Program-made: the position numbers and the translations under genes
Source of the DNA: JBGLNJ01 sp964353405
Lineage (GTDB): Bacteria > Chloroflexota > Anaerolineae > Fen-1058
NCBI GenBank assembly: GCA_964353405.1
Contig: CAYGWJ010000246.1
Location: 1-33,148, forward strand
Direction of reading: 5' to 3'
DNA length: 33,148 nt
The notes under the pieces: model-generated
Told to the model about the DNA's origin: nothing
Seen by the model: only the letters and a program-made list of their open reading frames with translations
The model's database searches: none
Shown: positions 7,241 through 14,973 of the stretch, piece by piece
Position numbering within the stretch: position 1 is the first letter of the stretch
Layout of the letters: each line of letters begins with the position of its first letter

Positions 7241-9022
7241 ATGGCCACGTACAGGGGCAGCGAGATCATCGCAGAGTATATCATCAAGGAAAAGGTACCC
7301 TACATTATGGGGTACGCCGGGCACGGCGCCATCGGCTTCTTGGACGGCGTGTATGATCGCACGGACAAGATCAAGATCATCTGGCCTCGTATCGAGACAG
7401 CGGCCGGCTTTATGGCCGATGCCTACTTTCGCGTCACGGGTGTCCCGATCCCGGTGTATGTCTCCACCGGCCCCGGCCCCATGAACCTCACGATTGCGTT
7501 AGCCAATGCGTTTTACGATTCCTCTGCCTTCCTGGCCATCACGGGCCAGGTGACCACAAACCAGTTCGACACCGGCGCTTTGCAGGAAGAATATCGCTAC
7601 TTTGCCGGCGACTTTCCTTCCGTGGTCAGGCCCATCGTCAAACATTCCTGGCAAGTCCGCAAGGTGGAGGACCTGGTCCGGTATCTGCCGAAAGCATTCA
7701 AGCTGATGCGCACCGGCCGGCCAGGGCCGTGCCATCTGGACATTCCTTACGACCTCTACGTCACCAAAGCCGACGTCGAGATCCCGGACCCGGAGCATTG
7801 GTCCACGCCAATAAACTGGCGCACCCCGGCCTCGCCTGAGGCTGTGGAAAAGGCTCTGGATTTGCTGGTCAAGACTCCCAGGGCGCTCATCCTGGCAGGC
7901 GGCGGCGTCATGGTCTCTGGCGCCACCGAGGAGCTCAAGGCGCTGGCGACCTACCTGAACATTCCCGTCTACACCACGCTCATGGGCAAGGGCGTCATGT
8001 CGGAAGAAGATGCCCTCTACCTGGGCGTGGCCGGCTGCTGGGGCGACTATCCTGCGGCTGAGGCGGCGCGCAATGCCGATGTCATCCTGGCCATCGGCGC
8101 TCGCTTTGCCGATTTGCACTGCGCCTCGTGGCTCCCCGGCTACACCTACAATATCCCGCCCACCAAGCTGATCCAGGTAGACCTGGACACCACCGAGATC
8201 GGGCGTAACTATCCGGTGGAGCTCGGTATCGTCGCCGATGCCAAAGCTTTCCTTGGCCAGATGCTGCAAGCAGCCAAGGCCAAAGGGATCAAGCGGGATG
8301 GCAAGGCCTGGGCCGACGAGGTCTACGAGTACAAGACCGAATGGAACAACTTTAAAGCGCCGTATGCAGAGAACACCGAGGTTCCCATTGACCCACGGCG
8401 AGTCCTCCTGGACATGCGCAAGATTGCCCCCAAGGAATCCATCCTCGTTTCCGACGTGGGAAACCATCAGGCCTGGGTGGAGCAGTATTGGGGCACGCCT
8501 CATCCCAAGGCTCACATCTCGCCCGGAGGTTTTGCGGCCATGGGCTTTGGCATTTGCGGCGTGTTGGGGGCCAAGCTGGCCCGGCCCGAGGTACCCTGCA
8601 TTAACGTGTGCAGCGACGGCGGCTTTATGATGACGCCGCACGCCGTAGCCACGGCTGTGGAATACGACATACCGGCTGTCTGGGTCCTCTTTAACAACTA
8701 TACCATCGGCTGCATCCGCGACCTGCAGCGATTCTACTTTGATGGGCGCGAGATCGGCACCAGCTTCCGGAAGCAAAAGACGGGTGAGCTGTGGAACCCC
8801 GACTTTGCCAAGATGGCTGAGGCCATGGGCGGCCATGGGGTCCGCATCGAAAAGCCCGGTGACTTTGCCCCGGCCTTTGAGCAGGCTCTCAAATCCGGAG
8901 TGCCCACGCTACTGGATGTGATCATCAACCGCGACACGCCGGTGCCGCTCACGGCCACCTGGCAGATGCCACCGATTCCGGCCGCTGAGCCGACCTTTGG
9001 CAAGCGCAAGGTCCGCAAGTGA
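7241..9022 (+). CDS. Thiamine-diphosphate-dependent enzyme (acetolactate synthase / acyl-CoA lyase superfamily)
   Basis: At 593 residues it has the three-domain plan of this superfamily: N-terminal pyrimidine-binding domain (about 1-175) with catalytic glutamate E52 in PRIETAAGFMAD, a central Rossmann-like domain (about 195-340, RALILAGGGVMVSG, IPVYTTLMGKG), and a C-terminal diphosphate domain (about 385-565). The last carries the Mg/ThDP motif as SDGGFM (458-463) with NN at 485-486; the usual first Gly is Ser here. Such enzymes make or break C-C bonds next to a carbonyl (acetolactate synthase, oxalyl-CoA decarboxylase, 2-hydroxyacyl-CoA lyase). The neighbouring CoA-transferase and dehydrogenase favour an acyl-CoA substrate; this is inference. 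AAGGAGGT lies 8 bases before the ATG. Confidence 0.9.
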   Translation: MATYRGSEIIAEYIIKEKVPYIMGYAGHGAIGFLDGVYDRTDKIKIIWPRIETAAGFMADAYFRVTGVPIPVYVSTGPGPMNLTIALANAFYDSSAFLAITGQVTTNQFDTGALQEEYRYFAGDFPSVVRPIVKHSWQVRKVEDLVRYLPKAFKLMRTGRPGPCHLDIPYDLYVTKADVEIPDPEHWSTPINWRTPASPEAVEKALDLLVKTPRALILAGGGVMVSGATEELKALATYLNIPVYTTLMGKGVMSEEDALYLGVAGCWGDYPAAEAARNADVILAIGARFADLHCASWLPGYTYNIPPTKLIQVDLDTTEIGRNYPVELGIVADAKAFLGQMLQAAKAKGIKRDGKAWADEVYEYKTEWNNFKAPYAENTEVPIDPRRVLLDMRKIAPKESILVSDVGNHQAWVEQYWGTPHPKAHISPGGFAAMGFGICGVLGAKLARPEVPCINVCSDGGFMMTPHAVATAVEYDIPAVWVLFNNYTIGCIRDLQRFYFDGREIGTSFRKQKTGELWNPDFAKMAEAMGGHGVRIEKPGDFAPAFEQALKSGVPTLLDVIINRDTPVPLTATWQMPPIPAAEPTFGKRKVRK

Positions 9023-9028
9023 GGTTGA

Positions 9029-9047
9029 CCCTGGCAAGTCCCAGGGG
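9029..9047. repeat. Dispersed palindromic repeat, family A (copy 1)
   Basis: CCCTGGCAAGTCCCAGGGG just after the ThDP-enzyme stop matches the consensus CCCCTGGYAAGTCCCAGGGG, also seen at 15435, 30529 and 32113-32156. As RNA it forms a short hairpin and could protect or attenuate transcript ends. Confidence 0.7.
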
Positions 9048-9072
9048 TTGACCGGACACTAACATCAGGCGC

Positions 9073-9137
9073 AGGGACGAGCACACCTGCACTGCGCGCA
9101 GGCGCAAGTGTCGGCGGAGAGGTAGAGGCTCGTCCCT
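9073..9137. repeat. 65-bp element bounded by 10-bp inverted repeats, family B core
   Basis: AGGGACGAGC (9073-9082) pairs perfectly with GCTCGTCCCT (9128-9137). The interior begins with a version of the 31-base palindromic element found at 31605-31635 in the integrase gene (arms CACCTGCA and GCAAGTG). It fills the space before the AAA+ gene. Confidence 0.65.
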
Positions 9138-9164
9138 CACCGCCTGTAACCCAGAGGTGAGGCG

Positions 9165-10277
9165 TTGAGTACAACGGCGTTGTTCTATCGAGACGATTAC
9201 ATTTATCCATTCACTGCCATTGTGGGACAGGAGCAGATGAAGTCGGTCCTGGTCCTGAACGCTGTCTCCCCCGAGATCGGAGGAGTGCTGATCCGTGGCT
9301 CCAGTGGCACGGCCAAGTCCACGGCGGTGCGAGGGCTGGCGGCTCTGCTCCCCATGATCAACGTGGTCGCCGATTGTCCCTTCCAATGCGACCCCCACAA
9401 TCCCCACACGCTCTGCGCCTCTTGTCAGGCGCGCGTCGCTCGAGGCGAGACTCTTCCGACTGTGCTCCGACCACGCCGGCTGGTGAACCTTCCCCTCAAC
9501 GCGACAGAGGACCGGGTCGTGGGCACGCTCGATATCACTCGCGCCTTGCGGGAAGGGATCAAAGCGCTCGAACCCGGTCTGCTCGCGGAAGCCAATCGAG
9601 GCATCCTCTACATTGATGAGATTAACTTGCTCGACGATCACATTGTTGACATCCTGCTGGATGCGGCGGCGCTGGGCGTGAACGTTGTGGAACGGGAAGG
9701 CGTGTCGGTCACGCACCCTGCCCGCTTTCTATTGATCGGCACGATGAACCCGGAAGAAGGAGAACTACGTCCACAGATCGCGGATCGCATCGGGCTCCAG
9801 GTAGAGGTGAGCAGCCTGGCCGATGAGGCTCAACGCGTCGAGGTCATGCAACGTTGGGAGACCTTCCGCAGGAACCCTCTAGATTTCACGGATCACTATC
9901 GGGCCAGCCAAGCCCGGCTCCGGCAGGCGATTGAGCAGGCCGTCGCCCTTTTGACCAGCGTGAGTGTGCCTGAACGCCTCTATGGGGCCATTGCTCAATT
10001 GACTCGTAAAACTGAAGTGTCCAGCCACAGGGCTGACATCACGATTCTGCAATGCGCCAAGGCGATGGCGGCTTTGGACGGGCGGACCGTGGTGGACGTC
10101 AAGGACATCCTGGAAGCCGCCACATTGGCCTTGGGTCATCGCGTTCCGTATGATCCTTTTGTCGCGGGGCCGCAGCTTGACGTGTCCACGCTCCGCCGGC
10201 AGCTTGAGGACATCCTGGAGGTGCAGATCGAGGTAAAAAAAAAGCCGACCGGGATGATGGGGAACTCGTCGAGGTAG
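9165..10277 (+). CDS. AAA+ ATPase, ChlI/BchI/CobS-like chelatase small subunit (0-frame product)
   Basis: An ATPase of 370 residues of the Mg/Co-chelatase/MoxR branch of AAA+ proteins. It has Walker A GSSGTAKS (45-52), a four-cysteine insert (C71, C75, C84, C87) that could bind zinc, Walker B ILYIDEIN (147-154), sensor-1 region LIGTMNPEEGELRPQIADRIGL, and the C-terminal lid. The start is a TTG at 9165 after GAGGTGAGG. The frame ends at TAG 10275-10277 soon after an A9 run at 10235-10243, where a -1 shift would fuse it to the VWA frame. These ATPases drive metal insertion into tetrapyrroles or, as MoxR types, remodel partner enzymes. No chelatase catalytic subunit (ChlH/CobN) is in the window, and the operon context is acyl-CoA metabolism. 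Confidence 0.88.
   Translation: MSTTALFYRDDYIYPFTAIVGQEQMKSVLVLNAVSPEIGGVLIRGSSGTAKSTAVRGLAALLPMINVVADCPFQCDPHNPHTLCASCQARVARGETLPTVLRPRRLVNLPLNATEDRVVGTLDITRALREGIKALEPGLLAEANRGILYIDEINLLDDHIVDILLDAAALGVNVVEREGVSVTHPARFLLIGTMNPEEGELRPQIADRIGLQVEVSSLADEAQRVEVMQRWETFRRNPLDFTDHYRASQARLRQAIEQAVALLTSVSVPERLYGAIAQLTRKTEVSSHRADITILQCAKAMAALDGRTVVDVKDILEAATLALGHRVPYDPFVAGPQLDVSTLRRQLEDILEVQIEVKKKPTGMMGNSSR
10217..10244 (+). promoter_or_regulatory. Probable -1 programmed ribosomal frameshift site
   Basis: In the AAA+ frame the heptamer A_AAA_AAG (10238-10244) is read with exactly the X_XXY_YYZ phasing of the dnaX site. An internal Shine-Dalgarno-like GGAGGT lies 15 bases upstream (10217-10222). After a -1 slip the next codon is GCC at 10244. 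The frame then runs ADRDDGELVEVAALL straight into the VWA protein, giving a fusion of about 677 residues. I did not find a convincing downstream stem-loop by eye. Confidence 0.65.
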
Positions 10278-10282
10278 CCGCA

Positions 10283-11197
10283 TTGCTTTCCAGCCCATCG
10301 GACATCGGCGAGGCGGCGCTGAACATCCGCACAATGTTCCAGTTGGAACGCCAGCGCGCGCCCATGGTCCGGTCGGCCGCGGGAAAGCGTGAGAGGGAAG
10401 TCATCAGTCACTGGCGCGGCAAGTATACACGATCCAAATTCCCGCGCCGCTATATGGGCGATGTGGCTCTCGACGCGACGCTGCGGGCCGCGGCGGCCCG
10501 CACGGTGGTGCAACGAGCCAAGTCGCTGACCATCCGGCCCGAGGACTTGCGGGAAAAAGTGCGGCGGCATCATTCGCCCTTTGTGATCGCCTTTGTGATG
10601 GACAACAGTTGGTCCATCCACGTGGATACTACACTCGAGCGGACCAAGGGCATCATCTTGGAACTACTCAAAGATGCCCGCGCTCACCGCGACAAAGTGG
10701 CTTTGGTCGCCTTTCGTCATAGCCGAGCCCCCGAAGCCACTGTCTGCCTGCCGCCAACAATTAGCTATGCACTGGCCGCCGAGCGCTTGCGCAAAATACC
10801 CCTGAGCGGGTCAACGCCTCTGCCCGATGGCATCCGCAAAGCGTCCTTTCTGCTGCACCAGGAGTGGGTGAAATACCAAAACGCCATACCCGTGCTGGTG
10901 ATCATCACCGACGGTTTGCCGAATGTCCCGATTCGGCGCGGAGGAAATCCCTACGAGGAAATCGCCTTGCTCTGCCACCACCTGCGCTGGGAGGGCATTA
11001 CCACAATCGTCGTAGATACCGAGCCAGGTGGTCCCAGCGCCGGTCAAAGCAACTGCCGGGAAATGGCCGCCTTGAGCCGGGGCAAATATCTGCCGCTATC
11101 GGAACTGACGCGACAGTTTATTGAAGAAGCGGTGGCAAGCCGGCCTGGCCGCGTGTCGTGGCCGGTGGCGCGGGAGCGCGGGGCCGGTTCAGCCTAA
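10283..11197 (+). CDS. VWA-domain protein, ChlD/BchD C-terminal part (frameshift fusion partner of the AAA+ gene)
   Basis: From the TTG at 10283 this is 304 residues. The frame is open back through the A9 run, so it is more likely reached by -1 frameshifting from the AAA+ gene than by separate initiation; the TTG has no good ribosome site. An N-terminal basic linker (HWRGKYTRSKFPRRYMGDVAL DATLRAAA split across residues 43-71) is typical of ChlD integrin-binding regions. The VWA domain (about 98-285) has a complete metal-ion-dependent adhesion site: D107-x-S109-x-S111, T178 and D210. The fused length of about 677 matches bacterial ChlD proteins. The role is as adaptor/activator of the AAA+ ring. 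Confidence 0.85.
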   Translation: MLSSPSDIGEAALNIRTMFQLERQRAPMVRSAAGKREREVISHWRGKYTRSKFPRRYMGDVALDATLRAAAARTVVQRAKSLTIRPEDLREKVRRHHSPFVIAFVMDNSWSIHVDTTLERTKGIILELLKDARAHRDKVALVAFRHSRAPEATVCLPPTISYALAAERLRKIPLSGSTPLPDGIRKASFLLHQEWVKYQNAIPVLVIITDGLPNVPIRRGGNPYEEIALLCHHLRWEGITTIVVDTEPGGPSAGQSNCREMAALSRGKYLPLSELTRQFIEEAVASRPGRVSWPVARERGAGSA

Positions 11198-11208
11198 GGA
11201 GAAAGTAC

Positions 11209-11985
11209 ATGCAAGCTCAAAACCCAGCGGGCGCTTCCCTGGAAGCACTGCAAGCCTGGTTGAGGGAGAAAAGCGAGCCTCATCTTTCCGTTTTGTCCAC
11301 TCTGCTCGATGCCCATGGGCTATTCGGTGAGACGGGGCTTGCATCGGTGGCGTTGCAGCCTCTCTTCGAAACGTGGTACGCTGCGAACGAGGGCTCGTTG
11401 GTGGACACACTGGCAGACCTGGTTCAATCCGGCTGGCTGGAAGCCGGATCAGATTCTCGTTACGCCGTTCCCGAGGGCTTGCGGCAGACACTGACCACCG
11501 AACTGGCAGGCTGCACAGACTCGTCTTCCCTTCAACTGCCCGATGGCCCGGTCCGGTTCGGAGAACTGGTGGAGGATTTTTTTCGCTTCTGCCAGAGTGA
11601 ATGGCCTGGCCAACTCGAAGTGGAACAGGCAACCCGGGTCTGGGGCGGACAGGCATTCACCAGCCAGGGTCGGCGTCATCTTGTGTTGCTTCGCCCTACT
11701 CCCTTGTGGCTGGATGTGCACGCCGAAGGATACACGCTGATATTCTGCAAGCTACCAGAGGCTATCGAGCCGCTCACCGAACAACTGGTCTCCCGCCCGG
11801 CCTTGAACCAACGCTTGACCCTCTGCGACCTGGAAAAGGCCCAGAAGATGAACCTGACCCGCAGCGATCTATTCGTCTATTTCGAGCGCTACCTGCGGCG
11901 GGCACATGGCTTGCGACTGCTTCCGCCCCCCACCTTTACCCAGGGCTTGGTGGATCGAGGCTGGCTGTCTTTGGACAAAGGCTAG
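11209..11985 (+). CDS. Hypothetical protein of the AAA+/VWA operon, 258 aa
   Basis: I do not recognise a family. The start is ATG 11209, after AAGGAG, although the frame opens further upstream. The N-terminal half looks helical with a possible winged-helix segment (about residues 65-100: LADLVQSGWLEAGSDSRYAV). The middle (about 110-190) looks alpha/beta with TPLWLDVHAEGYTLIFC. There is no signal peptide, membrane span or clear cofactor motif. It begins 11 bases after the VWA stop and ends 59 bases before the dehydrogenase. It is therefore probably the third component or client adaptor of the AAA+/VWA machine. Confidence 0.75.
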   Translation: MQAQNPAGASLEALQAWLREKSEPHLSVLSTLLDAHGLFGETGLASVALQPLFETWYAANEGSLVDTLADLVQSGWLEAGSDSRYAVPEGLRQTLTTELAGCTDSSSLQLPDGPVRFGELVEDFFRFCQSEWPGQLEVEQATRVWGGQAFTSQGRRHLVLLRPTPLWLDVHAEGYTLIFCKLPEAIEPLTEQLVSRPALNQRLTLCDLEKAQKMNLTRSDLFVYFERYLRRAHGLRLLPPPTFTQGLVDRGWLSLDKG

Positions 11986-12044
11986 CCAGCGGTTTCAGTG
12001 GAGTTGTTTGTCGGACAAACTATCATCAATGACAGGAGGCTACA

Positions 12045-13262
12045 ATGGAATTTCGACTCAGCGCCGAGCAGGAGCTCTTCAAGAACACGCTGCGAGAGCA
12101 CTGCGAAAAGTATATCGAGCCTATCTCACGGGAGATAGACGACAAGGAAGCTGGCATCCCTGACGATGTGATCCAGGGACTGGCCGACCTGGGCGTCTTT
12201 GGGCTCACCATTCCCGAAAAGTATGGTGGCTCGGCACCGGAAGGAGAAGAGGCTACCTATGCCAACCTTGCGATCCAAGAGATCGCCCGCGCCGAGATGA
12301 GCATGGCGCTGCCCGTCTATACCCTGCTGTGCCTGGGCTGGGGCTATTTGATCGGAAAGTATGGCACCGAGCAACTGAAACAAGAGGTCTTGCCCAAGGT
12401 CGCCAGGGGCGAATACTTTGTCGGCATCAACACCACCGAGCCGGGCGGCGGCTCGGACGTGGCCAACATCAAGACGACCGGCGTCTACAAAGACGGCAAG
12501 TATATCGTCAACGGCGAAAAAGCCTACATCAGCGGCGTGCTCGAATCCTTTGTGCAGCGCGATGGAGGCCACATCACGCTAGTGCGCACTGATCCCAACG
12601 CCGGCCACAAGGGCTTTACCTTTATCTTCATCCCGGCCAGGTTGCCCGGCATCAGCTACACCACTTACCAGGACATTGGTCGGATGGCGCTCTCGACCGG
12701 CGGCTTTACCTACAAGAACGTCGAGGTGCCCGAGTATTGCGTGTTGGGCCAAGTCAACCGTGGCTTTTACCTCAACATGGAAGGTTTTAACTTTGCCCGC
12801 ATCCTGGTCTCGGCTGCCTGCGTCGGCATGGCCGAAAAAGCGCTGGAGCTTTCGCGGGACTATGTCTCGAAGCGGATGATGTTCGGGCAGCCGTTGGCCA
12901 AGTTCGAGGGTATCTCTTTCGAGATCGCCGAAGACCACGCCAGCCTGGAACAACTCAAGATGTATCTCCAGTATGCCGCCTGGGCGACTGATACGGCTTA
13001 CAAAGAGCCTGGCTTTATGACGCAACGCCAGCTCAGCCGTATCATTTCCATCTGCAAGATGGAGGCGCCTGTGCTGGCGGCCGAGATTACTCGCCGCTGC
13101 ATGATGCACCACGGCGCATTTGGCTTCACCAAGGATTGCCCGTTGGGCCGCGGGCTGCGCGGCGTCATGTCCTACGTCGTCGGCGCTGAAGGCGGCTATC
13201 ATATTCAGAAGCTGATCATCGCCCGCGAGTTCATTGGCGACGTGGCAGTGCCTTACCGGTAA
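12045..13262 (+). CDS. Acyl-CoA dehydrogenase
   Basis: A 405-residue cytoplasmic FAD enzyme that oxidises an acyl-CoA at the alpha-beta bond and passes electrons to ETF. It has the full family layout: N-terminal helices with LSAEQELFKNTLREHCE, the middle beta domain with INTTEPGGGSDVANIKT, and C-terminal helices with RILVSAACVGMAEKALE and SKRMMFGQPLAKFEGI. The position of the usual YEGT catalytic base is AEGG with E382, so a glutamate is kept while the neighbouring residues differ from the common form. That may reflect an unusual acyl group. AGGAGG precedes the ATG. The genes downstream encode its electron acceptors, which supports a real catabolic role. Confidence 0.93.
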   Translation: MEFRLSAEQELFKNTLREHCEKYIEPISREIDDKEAGIPDDVIQGLADLGVFGLTIPEKYGGSAPEGEEATYANLAIQEIARAEMSMALPVYTLLCLGWGYLIGKYGTEQLKQEVLPKVARGEYFVGINTTEPGGGSDVANIKTTGVYKDGKYIVNGEKAYISGVLESFVQRDGGHITLVRTDPNAGHKGFTFIFIPARLPGISYTTYQDIGRMALSTGGFTYKNVEVPEYCVLGQVNRGFYLNMEGFNFARILVSAACVGMAEKALELSRDYVSKRMMFGQPLAKFEGISFEIAEDHASLEQLKMYLQYAAWATDTAYKEPGFMTQRQLSRIISICKMEAPVLAAEITRRCMMHHGAFGFTKDCPLGRGLRGVMSYVVGAEGGYHIQKLIIAREFIGDVAVPYR

Positions 13263-13268
13263 AAAGCA

Positions 13269-13320
13269 GACAGGTAGACAAGGGCAGGTCATTCACTCGC
13301 CTGTCCCTTGTCTACTTGTC
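13269..13320. repeat. Long imperfect hairpin between dehydrogenase and fixC-like gene
   Basis: Arm 13269-13288 (begins GACAGGTAGACAAGGG) pairs with 13300-13320 (ends CCCTTGTCTACTTGTC) around an 11-base loop, with about 18-19 paired positions and one bulge. There is no T-run, so it is not a standard terminator. It more likely processes or attenuates the operon mRNA, or is a mobile palindrome. Confidence 0.65.
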
Positions 13321-13342
13321 CACCTGTTTCCTGGCAAAAGAT

Positions 13343-14659
13343 ATGGCTGCAGAAAAAGTGCAGGTCGTTGTTGTTGGCGCCGGGTTGGCCGGGTTGGCTA
13401 CCGCCTACGTGCTGGCTGACGCCGGGGTCGAGGTGCTGGTAGTTGAGCGAGGAGATTACCCCGGCAGCAAGAACGTAACCGGCGGCCGGCTCTACCTGGA
13501 ACCGGTGCGCCCGTATCTGCCGGACCTGTGGGATGGCGCTCCTTTCGAGCGGCGCGTGGTCAAGGAACGCCTGACGATGATGGCTCCCCAGGCTTCCGTC
13601 ACCGCCGAGTTGAGCAGCACTAGTTTCAAGAAGGAGCCACCCTATAGCTTGACTGTGCTCCGCGCCACCTTTGATCAGTGGCTGGCTGAAAAAGTGAATG
13701 AGAAAGGAGGGCTTGTCGTCCCGGGCTACAAGGTAGACGACTTGTTGATGGAGAATGGGCGAGTAGTGGGTATCCGCTCGAGCGAAGCGCAAGTGCTGGC
13801 CGATGTCGTCGTCGCGGCTGACGGGATACTCTCTTTCATCGCCGAAAAGGCGGGGCTGCGAAAGCGGCATGACCCGCGCAATTTTGCTGTAGGCATCAAA
13901 GAGGTGATCGAGCTTCCGGCAGAAAAGATCCAAGACCGGTTTGGCCTCCAAGAGGGAGAAGGCGCGGCTCAGCTCTTTTTCGGCTCGATCACCGAGGGGA
14001 TGATGGGAGGCGGCTTTCTCTACACCAACCGGCAGAGCCTATCACTAGGGTTGGTCATTGGCATCCACGATCTGATGGCAAAGCAGCTATCCCCAGGCAG
14101 GGATCTTGCACGAATGCAACTGCATGACTTGATGGAGGCGTTCAAGGCCCGGCCCGAGGTTCAGGCACTCATCGCCGGAGGTCACCCGGTCGAATACTCG
14201 GCCCATACTATTCCCGAAGGGGGATTGCGAGGCATTCCCAAACTGGTAGCCGACGGCATCATCGTCGTAGGAGATGCTGCTGGACTGGCCCTGAACCAGG
14301 CAGTCACGGTGCGTGGTATGGATATGGCGCTGGTCTCGGGTGTATTAGCGGCGCGGGCGATCCTGCTCGCCCGTGATAAAAACGACTTTTCTGCCGCGAG
14401 CCTGGCCCAATACGAACAGGCGCTAAAAGATAGCTTTGTCTACAGAGACATCACGACCTTTCAGCACATGCCCAAGGTTCTATCCAATCCGCGCCTGTTC
14501 AATGAATACCCTCTGGTCGTCTCTGATCTGCTGGAGCAAATCATGTGGGTCGGGGCGAGTCCCAAAGAAAAGATGTCAAGCACAGCGTTACGGACCGTCC
14601 GCCAAAAGTTGCTCAAGTGGGCTGTTATCGGCGATCTGTGGGACATGCGAAGGATTTAG
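13343..14659 (+). CDS. fixC: FixC-like electron-transfer flavoprotein:quinone oxidoreductase
   Basis: A 438-residue flavoprotein that takes electrons from ETF and reduces quinone at the membrane. The FAD Rossmann motif is VVVVGAGLAGLATAYVLADAGVEVLVVERG with the glycines at 12-17. The segment GSKNVTGGRLY and the distal VGDAAGLALNQAVTVRGMDMAL are typical of the FixC/ETF-QO family. I use ATG 13343. A longer start at 13316 would lie inside the hairpin. No strong ribosome site is visible. The iron-sulfur part of ETF-QO is supplied separately by the next gene, as in FixC plus FixX. The symbol is by family resemblance. Confidence 0.9.
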   Translation: MAAEKVQVVVVGAGLAGLATAYVLADAGVEVLVVERGDYPGSKNVTGGRLYLEPVRPYLPDLWDGAPFERRVVKERLTMMAPQASVTAELSSTSFKKEPPYSLTVLRATFDQWLAEKVNEKGGLVVPGYKVDDLLMENGRVVGIRSSEAQVLADVVVAADGILSFIAEKAGLRKRHDPRNFAVGIKEVIELPAEKIQDRFGLQEGEGAAQLFFGSITEGMMGGGFLYTNRQSLSLGLVIGIHDLMAKQLSPGRDLARMQLHDLMEAFKARPEVQALIAGGHPVEYSAHTIPEGGLRGIPKLVADGIIVVGDAAGLALNQAVTVRGMDMALVSGVLAARAILLARDKNDFSAASLAQYEQALKDSFVYRDITTFQHMPKVLSNPRLFNEYPLVVSDLLEQIMWVGASPKEKMSSTALRTVRQKLLKWAVIGDLWDMRRI

Positions 14660-14677
14660 ACCATAGGGGGTAACAAG

Positions 14678-14956
14678 TTGAATATCGAATCCAAACTTGG
14701 GTTGGACGTTTTCCAGATTGATGGCAAACAGGCGCACATCCGGATCAACCAGGGGATTTGCCAAACCCGCTGTGTGATCCGATACTGTCTGTCTGTCTGC
14801 CCGGCCAATCTGTACACACAGAACGAAAAGGGCGAGGTCGTCGTAGACTATGAAGGCTGCCTGGAGTGTGGTACCTGCTTTATCGCCTGTCGGGAGGATG
14901 CGTTGACCTGGCATTATCCCCGCGCGGGCTACGGCGTGCAATATCGGTTCGGATAA
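14678..14956 (+). CDS. fixX: FixX-like ferredoxin partner of the FixC-like protein
   Basis: A 92-residue iron-sulfur protein starting at TTG 14678 after AGGGGG. Cysteines lie at C28, C32, C37, C41 and in C61-x2-C64-x2-C67-x3-C71, enough for at least one [4Fe-4S] cluster; the N-terminal set is less regular. The segment VVDYEGCLECGTCFIACRE and the closing WHYPRAGYGVQYRFG are characteristic of FixX. It lies 18 bases after fixC and 17 before etfB, so it is the same transcript. It relays electrons between the flavin of the FixC-like protein and quinone. Confidence 0.92.
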   Translation: MNIESKLGLDVFQIDGKQAHIRINQGICQTRCVIRYCLSVCPANLYTQNEKGEVVVDYEGCLECGTCFIACREDALTWHYPRAGYGVQYRFG

Positions 14957-14973
14957 GAAAAGGGGGAGGGACT

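Noticed and set aside
7499..8836. 445-codon minus-strand frame
   Set aside because: It is antisense to the ThDP enzyme gene and has no family features.
9165..11197. Chlorophyll or cobalamin biosynthesis locus
   Set aside because: ChlI/ChlD-like genes are present but no ChlH, CobN or other tetrapyrrole gene is in the window, and all neighbours belong to acyl-CoA metabolism.
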